A stretch of DNA of 7,697 nucleotides from assembly GCA_937881155.1 (NCBI GenBank), contig CALGFI010000148.1:1-7697 (forward strand). Reading direction: 5' to 3'. The position numbers were made by a program, and so were the translations under genes. The stretch comes from an uncultured bacterium (GTDB taxonomy: Bacteria > Actinomycetota > UBA4738 > HRBIN12). Shown here one piece after another: positions 1-5,066 of this stretch. Position 1 is the first letter of the stretch; every line of letters starts with the position of its first letter. The notes under the pieces were generated by a model. That model saw only the letters and a list, made by a program, of their open reading frames with translations, made no database searches and was not told the origin of the DNA.

Positions 1-173
1 CCGCCACTGACACTCCAGGCGAGTGGTGTTCGCCAAGGAGAAAGGATGTCGTGCCGCGCAAAGCGACATCGCGTTGCACACTCATCGATTGGAACGACCC
101 GAAGCGAGTCCGCAGCCTCGCAACAACTCTGACTGCGGTTGCATAGCCAGCAGCTGGGTATGCTCCCCGGCCG
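1..173. other. Upstream stretch with no assignable gene
   Basis: No protein family is recognisable here. Two + frames are open from the left edge, ending at a TGA at 130-132 and a TAG at 144-146, so the last codons of an upstream gene could lie here. The third-position GC of both is clearly lower than in the real genes of this window. A purine-rich Shine-Dalgarno-like stretch AAGGAG (35-40) lies 5 bases before an ATG at 46, but the ORF it would serve has only 28 codons. An alternative GTG at 51 gives 31 codons, ending at 146. In related actinobacteria ruvX and alaS usually lie upstream of mltG; I do not recognise a RuvX C-terminus here. The right end carries the mltG -10 element. Confidence 0.4.
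159..164 (+). promoter_or_regulatory. Putative -10 element (TATGCT) for leaderless mltG
   Basis: TATGCT fits the actinobacterial -10 pattern TANNNT and lies 9 bases before the mltG ATG at 174, so transcription would begin at or within about three bases of the start codon. There is no Shine-Dalgarno sequence before this ATG. The best -35-like hexamer, TTGCAT at 139-144, is spaced only 14 bases away and is weak. The same arrangement occurs before pilD and aroC. The mapped start site is an inference. Confidence 0.5.
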
Positions 174-1247
174 ATGCAGGGCACCGCTCCTCAGGGGACG
201 GACGTACCCGCCGGCCGACACCGATCGGTGAGGCGGCGGGGGTGGGGCCTTTCCATCCTCCTTCTCCTCGTCGTGCTGATCGCCGCGGGGGGCGTTGCGG
301 CAGCGCGCTACTACGACTGGTGCCGGGAAGCTTCGGGCCCGCGCGAGCCGGTCACGTTCGAGGTGGAACGGGGCACGAGCGGCTCCGAGATCGTCGACAG
401 TCTTCACGAACGCGGCGTCCTGCGGTGCGCACTCGTGTCGAGGTGGGAGCTCCGCCGCAGAAGCCTCGAGGACGAGCTACGGAGCGGCTCGTTCGAGCTC
501 ACGACCAACATGAAGCTCGACCAGGTGCTCGTCGTCCTGACCACTCCGCCGGAGCAGGTACCGACGGTGCGGTTGACCATCCCAGAGGGGTACCGCCTCA
601 CGCAGATCGCCGAACGAGTGAGGGAGGAACTGAGGATCTCGTCGGAGCAATTCAACCGCGCGGTCGCAAAGGGTGACTGGTCCCTACCGCCGTACCTTCC
701 CGACGACGCCGAGAGCGTCGAAGGGTTCCTGTTCCCCGAGACGTACGAGTTCCGCGCAGAAGGTACGACGGCCGACGACGTGATCGATCGGCTGATCGAT
801 CAGTTCGGCGCGGTGGCCGAGGATCTGCCGTGGGACAACGCGGAGGCGCTCGGCGTCATGCCGTACGAAGTGGTCACGATCGCCTCGATGATCGAGGAGG
901 AGGCGAGGGTCGCCGAAGAGCGACCCGTCATCGCCGGCGTCATCTACAACCGGCTGGAGTCCGGCATGACGCTCGGTATCGACGCCACACTGCTGTACGA
1001 CGACCCCACGCCTGATGGACAGCTGTCCTTCTCGGATCTCGAGTACGACAGCCCGTACAACACGAGGATCCACGGCGGTTTGCCCCCTACGCCGATCTCG
1101 AGTCCCGGACTCGCGTCGCTGCAGGCGGCGCTCGAGCCCGCTGAGACGGAGTTCTTCTTCTATGTGCTCTGCGGCGAAGACGGACACCACGAGTTCGCAG
1201 TTACGAATGCGGAGCACGAGCAGAACCGGGCCCGTTGCGGTGAGTGA
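174..1247 (+). CDS. mltG: Endolytic murein transglycosylase MltG (YceG family)
   Basis: Membrane-anchored lytic transglycosylase that cleaves nascent peptidoglycan glycan chains near the membrane and so helps set strand length. The 357-residue product has a short basic cytoplasmic tail (RRRGWG, about 20-25), one transmembrane helix (about 26-45) and an extracytoplasmic YceG domain. Family motifs are visible: EGFLFPETYEF (183-193), the catalytic block TIASMIEEEA (235-244) with E241 as the expected catalytic glutamate, GVIYNRLESGM (255-265), GGLPPTPISSPG (301-312), and the C-terminal GHHEFAVTNAEHEQN. The outer part holds four cysteines (C50, C85, C333, C355), an even number compatible with disulfides. 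An in-frame TAG at 144 limits the start to ATG 174 or later; starting there keeps the basic tail before the membrane helix. The 3' end overlaps aroE by 8 bp, so the two are probably cotranscribed and translationally coupled. Identification is firm; regulation is inferred. Confidence 0.95.
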   Translation: MQGTAPQGTDVPAGRHRSVRRRGWGLSILLLLVVLIAAGGVAAARYYDWCREASGPREPVTFEVERGTSGSEIVDSLHERGVLRCALVSRWELRRRSLEDELRSGSFELTTNMKLDQVLVVLTTPPEQVPTVRLTIPEGYRLTQIAERVREELRISSEQFNRAVAKGDWSLPPYLPDDAESVEGFLFPETYEFRAEGTTADDVIDRLIDQFGAVAEDLPWDNAEALGVMPYEVVTIASMIEEEARVAEERPVIAGVIYNRLESGMTLGIDATLLYDDPTPDGQLSFSDLEYDSPYNTRIHGGLPPTPISSPGLASLQAALEPAETEFFFYVLCGEDGHHEFAVTNAEHEQNRARCGE

Positions 1248-2127
1248 CGCGGCGCCCGCCGCGGCACCGTGGATCGGAGGCGGCACCCGCATCGTCGGCG
1301 TCATCGGCTGGCCGGTCTCGCACAGCCTCTCCCCGCTGATCCATAACGCCGCCTTCGCTGCGCTCGAGATGGACTGGGCATACGTGCCGTTGCCGGTCCC
1401 CCCCGGGAACGTGCTCGAGGCCCTCAGGGGATTGCGGGCGCTCGGATTCGCCGGCGCCAACGTGACGATGCCCCATAAGACCGAGATCGCCGCGCTCGCC
1501 GACGAGCTCACCGACGACGCTCGGCTCCTCTGGTCGGTGAACACGCTCGTGGTCACGACGGACGGCATCGTCGGACACAACACCGACTGTCCCGGGTTCG
1601 ACCGGTTCATCACGCGCGACGCCGGGTTCGACGCGGCCGACAAGACCGCTCTCGTGTTCGGCGCCGGGGGAGCGGCGCGGGCGTGCGCGGTCGCGCTCGC
1701 CCGCGCAAGGCTCCGTGAGCTCGTCATCGCCCTGCGTGATCCATCCCATGCCCAGTCGCTCCGCGTTGCAGTCGACGACATCGGCACCAAGGTCACGGCG
1801 GTCACGTTCGACGACGTCCCTACCGTGACCGCGGACCTCGTGGTGAACGCCACCCCGCTCGGGGCGCACGGCGAATCCCTGCCGATCCCGGCGCTCGGTC
1901 CGGACGTGCTCGTCGTCGACCTCCTGTACCGGCCGCGCCAGACCCCGCTTCTTGCGGCGGCACGCGCCGCCGGTGCGAGCTCGTACGGCGGTCTCGGCCT
2001 GCTGCTCCATCAGGCCGGACTCGCGTTCGAGCTGTGGACCGGTCGGCCGGCGCCTCTCGACGTCATGTCCGCCGCCGCGATGACCGAGCTCGCCGCTCCG
2101 GGCGGAGGGGAAACGCCGGAAGGCTGA
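1240..2127 (+). CDS. aroE: Shikimate dehydrogenase
   Basis: NADPH-dependent reduction of 3-dehydroshikimate to shikimate, the fourth step of the shikimate pathway, in the cytoplasm. The 295-residue product is close to the usual 270-290. N-terminal substrate domain: GWPVSHSLSP (23-32, shikimate-binding serines), NVTMPHK (74-80, catalytic K80), VNTL (100-103) and GHNTDCPGF (112-120, catalytic D116). Nucleotide-binding domain: glycine-rich GAGGAARA (141-148), NATPLG (203-208), YRPRQTPLL (230-238), then GLGLLLHQAG (251-260) with the conserved glutamine Q258. Start: GTG at 1240 overlaps the mltG stop by 8 bp, which fits translational coupling. An in-frame ATG at 1207 would add 11 residues without a better ribosome site, and an ATG at 1015 would add 75 unrelated residues read from the mltG frame. 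The variable 19 residues before the first motif leave the start somewhat open. Confidence 0.94.
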   Translation: MSDAAPAAAPWIGGGTRIVGVIGWPVSHSLSPLIHNAAFAALEMDWAYVPLPVPPGNVLEALRGLRALGFAGANVTMPHKTEIAALADELTDDARLLWSVNTLVVTTDGIVGHNTDCPGFDRFITRDAGFDAADKTALVFGAGGAARACAVALARARLRELVIALRDPSHAQSLRVAVDDIGTKVTAVTFDDVPTVTADLVVNATPLGAHGESLPIPALGPDVLVVDLLYRPRQTPLLAAARAAGASSYGGLGLLLHQAGLAFELWTGRPAPLDVMSAAAMTELAAPGGGETPEG

Positions 2128-2213
2128 TCCCCGCCGTGCGGATCCCGCGTCCCCGGCACCTCAAGGGCGTGGCGTCGAGGCCCGATGTTCGGATGACCCA
2201 CCATGTCGCACGC

Positions 2214-2219
2214 TAGCCT
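2214..2219 (+). promoter_or_regulatory. Putative -10 element (TAGCCT) for leaderless pilD
   Basis: TAGCCT matches TANNNT and lies 9 bases before the ATG at 2229, the same spacing as TATGCT before mltG. No Shine-Dalgarno is visible in the bases before the ATG. A -35 is not obvious; ATGACC at 2193-2198 is the nearest weak candidate, 15 bases upstream. Only the short 101-bp gap after aroE is available for a promoter. I saw no convincing terminator between aroE and this site, so read-through from aroE is also possible. Confidence 0.4.
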
Positions 2220-2228
2220 CGCGCCCCG

Positions 2229-3002
2229 ATGACCTGGGTCCGGGTGCTCGTTGCGCTGCCGCTCGGACTGGCGTTCGGGAGCTTTCTGACCCTCGCCATC
2301 CACCGAGTCCCCGCGGGCGAGTCCGTCGTGCGACCACTCTCGAGGTGCCCTTCGTGCGGAACGCAACTCCGCGCGGTGGACACCGTTCCGATCGTCTCGT
2401 GGATCGCGCTCCGCGGCCGGTGTCATGCGTGCGGTGCCCGGATCTCTGTGGCATACCCCTTGACGGAGCTGGCGACGGGAGGGTTGTTCGTCGCCGCCGC
2501 ACTGGTGTTCGAGGACGTCTGGGCGACGGCGTTGCTCGCGCCGTTCCTCGGCCTTCTGTTTGCGCTTTCCGTTATCGACATCCGCCATCACAAGATCCCC
2601 AACCGCCTCGTCTACCCGGCGATCCTGCTGTCGGCAGCGTGGGTCGTCGTCGCCGATCTCGCCGGCTCCGAGCTCTCCGCCCCGTCGGCGGGGATCGGGT
2701 TCCTCGCGTACGGCGTCGGGCTCCTCATCGTCGCGCTCATCTCGCCGAGGGGGATGGGCATGGGCGACGTGAAGCTCGCCGCGTTGGTCGGGCTCGTTCT
2801 CGGCTCGCTCGGCCTGGATCACGTCGCCGTCGCGGCAGGTCTGGGGATCCTGTTCGGAGGAGTTGGGGCGATCGTCGCCCTCGTTGCCGGCGCCGGCCGA
2901 AAGACGCCGATCCCGTTCGGGCCGTACCTAGCGGCGGGCGCGGCCCTGGCAACGTTCGTCGGCGGGCAGATCGCCGACGCATACCTGAGTCTGATCTCGT
3001 AG
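2229..3002 (+). CDS. pilD: Prepilin peptidase (A24 family, bifunctional type with zinc-cysteine domain)
   Basis: Polytopic inner-membrane aspartyl protease that cleaves the leader from type IV prepilins or pseudopilins. Enzymes of this architecture also N-methylate the new N-terminus. The 257-residue product begins with a hydrophobic segment containing GSFLT (17-21, the GxFL motif of the N-terminal domain). Two Cys-x-x-Cys pairs follow, C40/C43 and C65/C68, typical of the longer bifunctional form and absent from short monofunctional enzymes. The two catalytic aspartates are D117 in VIDIRHHKIPN (115-125) and D180 in GMGMGDVKL (175-183). PFGPYLA (229-235) near the C-terminus is also conserved. 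Several hydrophobic spans lie between. No pilin or secretion gene is in the window, so its substrate is unknown here. The location between aroE and aroC matches the order I recall for Rv2551c in M. tuberculosis. Symbol assigned by family; tad- or competence-type naming is equally possible. Confidence 0.92.
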   Translation: MTWVRVLVALPLGLAFGSFLTLAIHRVPAGESVVRPLSRCPSCGTQLRAVDTVPIVSWIALRGRCHACGARISVAYPLTELATGGLFVAAALVFEDVWATALLAPFLGLLFALSVIDIRHHKIPNRLVYPAILLSAAWVVVADLAGSELSAPSAGIGFLAYGVGLLIVALISPRGMGMGDVKLAALVGLVLGSLGLDHVAVAAGLGILFGGVGAIVALVAGAGRKTPIPFGPYLAAGAALATFVGGQIADAYLSLIS

Positions 3003-3060
3003 CGGAGGCTCGGCGTCGACGCGTCGAAAGCTTCGTACGACTTCCTGCAAAGGACATCTC

Positions 3061-3114
3061 ATGATTCGCCCAACCGTGCCGAAGGAAGTCATCAGGGATA
3101 TCGAGGTGCATTGA
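3061..3114 (+). CDS. Possible 17-residue peptide with Shine-Dalgarno
   Basis: ATG 3061 follows AAAGGA (3049-3054) with a 6-base spacer, one of the better ribosome-binding sites in the window. The ORF encodes MIRPTVPKEVIRDIEVH and stops at TGA 3112-3114. The stop codon overlaps the left arm of a 6-bp hairpin (3113-3130). I recognise no family. It could be a leader peptide, a genuine microprotein or chance. It contains no run of aromatic residues that would suggest amino-acid-sensing attenuation of the downstream aro genes: there is no Trp, Phe or Tyr. Confidence 0.2.
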   Translation: MIRPTVPKEVIRDIEVH

Positions 3115-3320
3115 GCCGCTGTTACGGCTCGCGCCTGGTCGCGAGGTGCCGTGTTCGCGATGGCGAACGTGGGACGTGCGTTAGGTTCAGCCTCGTGACA
3201 TGGACGGAGCTCCGCGCGGTTCGAGGTGGGCGACAAGAGCGTCAGACTCTGCCGCCGCCGCGGGAACCGACGCGATGGGCTGCCGGCGGCGCGCTCGGGG
3301 GGAGCGGTCGCCGGTCGGAA

Positions 3321-3348
3321 GGGGGCGGTTCCGATAGGGACCGCCCCC
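3321..3348. terminator. 12-bp inverted repeat, terminator-like hairpin without T-tract
   Basis: Bases 3321-3332 pair with 3337-3348 across a GATA tetraloop. All twelve pairs form, with one G-T wobble (3330 with 3339). The outer part is GGGGGCGG against CCGCCCCC, so the RNA hairpin would be very stable. No T-tract follows on either strand, so it is not a classical intrinsic terminator; U-less hairpin terminators have been proposed in actinobacteria. It lies 44 bp upstream of the aroC -10 and would insulate aroC from read-through from pilD. Alternatively it is a dyad operator or one arm of an attenuator. Confidence 0.45.
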
Positions 3349-3376
3349 CACCACCCATGTCGGGGTTCGGGGGGCG
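3342..3376 (+). other. Competing pairing: C-run of the hairpin with a downstream G-run
   Basis: CGCCCCCC at 3342-3349, mostly the right arm of the 12-bp hairpin, is the exact reverse complement of GGGGGGCG at 3369-3376, with a 19-base loop. The two structures cannot form together. This resembles terminator/antiterminator geometry, but homopolymeric G and C runs match each other easily. A transcript from the proposed aroC promoter would begin after both. It is a weak regulatory candidate only. Confidence 0.25.
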
Positions 3377-3391
3377 CCGACTACCCGTCTC

Positions 3392-3397
3392 TATGAT
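3392..3397 (+). promoter_or_regulatory. Putative -10 element (TATGAT) for leaderless aroC operon
   Basis: TATGAT differs from the TATAAT consensus at one base and is the best -10 in the window. It lies 11 bases before the aroC ATG at 3409. With the usual 6-7 bases from -10 to the start site, the mRNA would have a 5' leader of only about 4-5 bases. The aroC start is fixed by its conserved N-terminus, so this spacing is reliable. No -35 consensus is present; the expected place is a run of G. There is no Shine-Dalgarno. This promoter would drive aroC, aroK, aroB, aroQ, pepQ and efp. Confidence 0.6.
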
Positions 3398-3408
3398 GAG
3401 TACCACCG

Positions 3409-4569
3409 ATGCTGCGGCTGCTCACGGCGGGTGAATCGCATGGCAAGAGCCTCGTCGGCGTGCTCGAGGGTCTTCCGGCCGGAGTACCGATCTCGCCGAA
3501 GGAGATCGCGGGGGAGCTCGCGCGCCGTCGGCACGGACACGGCCGCAGCGGCAGGCAGAAGCTGGAGACGGATCGCTTCGAGATCCACTCCGGCGTTCGC
3601 CACGGGCGGACGCTCGGAAGCCCCATCGCCGTCACGATCGACAACGCCGAGTGGGAGCAGAAGTACCGGGAGCTGATGAGCGTCGAAGGTGACGCCGATC
3701 CCGACGAGAAGCTCACGCGTCCCAGGCCCGGGCACGCCGACCTGGCCGGCGTGCAGAAATACGGCTTCGACGACGTTCGCAACGTTCTGGAGCGGGCGAG
3801 CGCGCGCGAAACCGCGATGAGGGTGGCGCTCGGCGTGTTCTGCAAGGCGTTCCTGGCCGAGCTCGGCATCGACGTCGTCTCGCACGTCGTCCGCATCGGC
3901 TCGGTGGCGGTTGGTGGTTCCGACGTGCCCGGCCCGGAAGACCTCGAGGCGATCGATTCGTCGCCCGTGCGGTGTTTCGACGATGACGCCGGCGCGAAGA
4001 TGGTCGAGGAGATCGACCGGGTCCGGAAGGAGCACGACACTATCGGCGGGGTGTTCGAGGTCCTCGCCTACGGATGCCCTCCCGGGCTCGGGTCGCATGT
4101 GCAGTACGACCGAAAGCTCGACGCTCAGCTCGCGCTCGCCCTGATGAGCATCCAGTCGGTGAAGGGCGTCGAGGTCGGCGACGGGTTCGCCACGGCCTCG
4201 CGTCCCGGTTCCGAGGCCCACGACGAGATCTCTGAGGGGCTTCGGCGAACGACCGCCCGCGCGGGGGGGATCGAGGGCGGGATGAGCACCGGGGAGCCGA
4301 TCCGCGTTCGAGCCGCGATGAAGCCGTTCTCGACCGTGCCGAAGGCGCTGTCGACGATCGACCTTCGTACGGGGAAAGGCGATGTGGCGATCGCGCAGCG
4401 AACCGATGTATGCGCCGTGCCGGCCGGCGGCGTCGTCGGCGAGAGCGCGGTGGCGTTCGTCCTGGCCGGCGCGGTGCTCGAGAAGTTCGGCGGCGACTCG
4501 CTGGTGGAGACTCGACGCAACCTCGACGGCTACGTGGCCGGGCTCGGGATCTCGCCGGGGCGGTCGTGA
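3409..4569 (+). CDS. aroC: Chorismate synthase
   Basis: Last shikimate-pathway step: anti-1,4 elimination of phosphate from 5-enolpyruvylshikimate-3-phosphate to give chorismate, using reduced FMN. The 386-residue product has the usual length. It begins MLRLLTAGESHGK, the family's canonical N-terminus with H11 in the active site, which fixes the start at ATG 3409. Further signatures: RRHGHGRSGRQ (40-50), RPGHAD (106-111, containing a conserved histidine), RASARET (129-135), GLGSH (226-230), SIQSVKGVEVGDGF (247-260), GGIEGGMSTG (286-295), AMKP (303-306) and CAVPAG (335-340). It leads the packed run aroC-aroK-aroB-aroQ-pepQ-efp and its TGA overlaps the aroK GTG by 4 bp. Upstream lie the TATGAT -10 and a strong hairpin. 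Nothing is missing from the active-site motifs that I can see. Confidence 0.97.
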   Translation: MLRLLTAGESHGKSLVGVLEGLPAGVPISPKEIAGELARRRHGHGRSGRQKLETDRFEIHSGVRHGRTLGSPIAVTIDNAEWEQKYRELMSVEGDADPDEKLTRPRPGHADLAGVQKYGFDDVRNVLERASARETAMRVALGVFCKAFLAELGIDVVSHVVRIGSVAVGGSDVPGPEDLEAIDSSPVRCFDDDAGAKMVEEIDRVRKEHDTIGGVFEVLAYGCPPGLGSHVQYDRKLDAQLALALMSIQSVKGVEVGDGFATASRPGSEAHDEISEGLRRTTARAGGIEGGMSTGEPIRVRAAMKPFSTVPKALSTIDLRTGKGDVAIAQRTDVCAVPAGGVVGESAVAFVLAGAVLEKFGGDSLVETRRNLDGYVAGLGISPGRS

Positions 4570-5066
4570 TCGTCTACCTCGTCGGCATGCCCGGCTCGGG
4601 CAAGTCGACCGTGGGTCCGGTGCTCGCCGCTCGGTTGGGCGTTCCGTTCGTCGAGCTCGACGCAGAGGTCGAACGCGCCGCCGGCGCGTCGGTGCGCGAC
4701 ATCTTCGACCGCGAGGGCGAGGCGCGGTTCCGCGAGCTGGAAGCGGCGGCGCTCGTCGACGTCGCTCGGCGCGATCCGTCGGTCGTCTCGTGCGGGGGTG
4801 GCGTGGTCCTCGAGCCGGCGAACCGAGTGACGCTGCGTGCGACGGGCGAGGTCGTGTTCCTCTCTGTTCCGCTCCACGTCCTTCGCGAGCGCGTCCGTCC
4901 GGCGTCCGACCGACCGCTCATCCGGGAGGAAGGCGATCTGGAGCGATTGTTCAAGGAACGCGAGCCGCTGTATCGCGAGTTCGCGGCGCACGTCGTCGAT
5001 GCGAGCGGTCCGGTCGAAGAGGTGGCCGCAGCGATCCAGAAGGAGTTGCTCCGGTGGAGCGCGTGA
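4566..5066 (+). CDS. aroK: Shikimate kinase
   Basis: ATP-dependent phosphorylation of shikimate at the 3-hydroxyl, fifth step of the pathway, cytoplasmic. The 166-residue product is typical of the family (about 170). Motifs in order: Walker A GMPGSGKST (7-15) directly after the first beta strand, LDAE (31-34) with shikimate-binding D32, FRELE (55-59) with R56, CGGGVV (76-81) with the glycine triplet that contacts shikimate, RPL (116-118) in the mobile lid with R116, and EREPLYRE (131-138). Start: GTG 4566 overlaps the aroC stop in a GTGA. The next ATG (4587) would remove the first strand of the P-loop fold. Its own Shine-Dalgarno is weak (GGGG 4557-4560), so expression probably depends on coupling to aroC. 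The next gene, aroB, overlaps its 3' end by 13 bp. Confidence 0.96.
   Translation: MIVYLVGMPGSGKSTVGPVLAARLGVPFVELDAEVERAAGASVRDIFDREGEARFRELEAAALVDVARRDPSVVSCGGGVVLEPANRVTLRATGEVVFLSVPLHVLRERVRPASDRPLIREEGDLERLFKEREPLYREFAAHVVDASGPVEEVAAAIQKELLRWSA
5040..5045 (+). promoter_or_regulatory. Shine-Dalgarno AAGGAG that decides the aroB start
   Basis: AAGGAG inside the 3' end of aroK lies 8 bases before GTG 5054 and 17 bases before the alternative in-frame GTG 5063. The spacing supports 5054, although 5063 would make a tidy GTGA overlap with the aroK stop. This is one of the few clear ribosome-binding sites in the window. Confidence 0.65.

Larger units (their letters stand above)
3003..3408. other. 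406-bp intergenic region between pilD and aroC
   Basis: No recognisable protein, tRNA or known riboswitch. Contents in order: a possible 17-codon ORF with a Shine-Dalgarno (3061-3114); a 6-bp hairpin over its stop codon (GAGCCG 3113-3118 with CGGCTC 3125-3130); a hairpin of about 10 bp including two G-T pairs (3149-3158 with 3163-3172, tetraloop GATG); a TAGGTT hexamer (3182-3187) just before GTG 3195 and ATG 3200; a GC-rich 7-bp inverted repeat (3251-3257 with 3284-3290); a strong 12-bp hairpin (3321-3348) with a competing downstream G-run (3369-3376); and the aroC -10 (3392-3397). In a DNA this GC-rich, short inverted repeats arise by chance; only the 12-bp one is clearly beyond that. ORFs crossing the region lack the strong third-position GC bias of the flanking genes. 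Confidence 0.6.

Noticed and set aside
23..676. + strand frame of 217 codons overlapping mltG
   Set aside because: Arg/Pro-rich translation out of frame with mltG. The mltG frame has the membrane helix and YceG motifs.
1015..1239. 75-residue N-terminal extension of AroE from ATG 1015
   Set aside because: These codons lie inside mltG in another frame and encode no AroE-like sequence; the GTG at 1240 gives the normal length.
684..1853. Long - strand frame opposite mltG and aroE
   Set aside because: It spans two convincing + strand genes, and its product is a Ser/Arg/Ala-rich shadow with no recognisable domain.
2010..2822. - strand frame opposite the 3' end of aroE and pilD
   Set aside because: Highly charged low-complexity product, antisense to a prepilin peptidase with all catalytic motifs.
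3180..3245. tRNA-like T-loop strings (GGTTCAG, GGTTCGAGG)
   Set aside because: The flanking bases do not form the 5-bp T stem and no acceptor or anticodon arms can be built on either strand.
3251..3290. GCCGCCG/CGGCGGC inverted repeat as a terminator
   Set aside because: Simple GC-rich repeats pair easily by chance here; the 26-base loop and lack of a T-tract give no support.
3111..3434. 107-codon + frame (TTG start) covering the aroC promoter region
   Set aside because: It runs through the 12-bp hairpin, the -10 and the start of aroC, and its composition is low-complexity without coding bias.
4382..5053. N-terminal extension of AroB through aroC and aroK
   Set aside because: The frame is open only as a shadow; the residues are Arg/Gly-rich and unlike AroB, and a Shine-Dalgarno marks GTG 5054.
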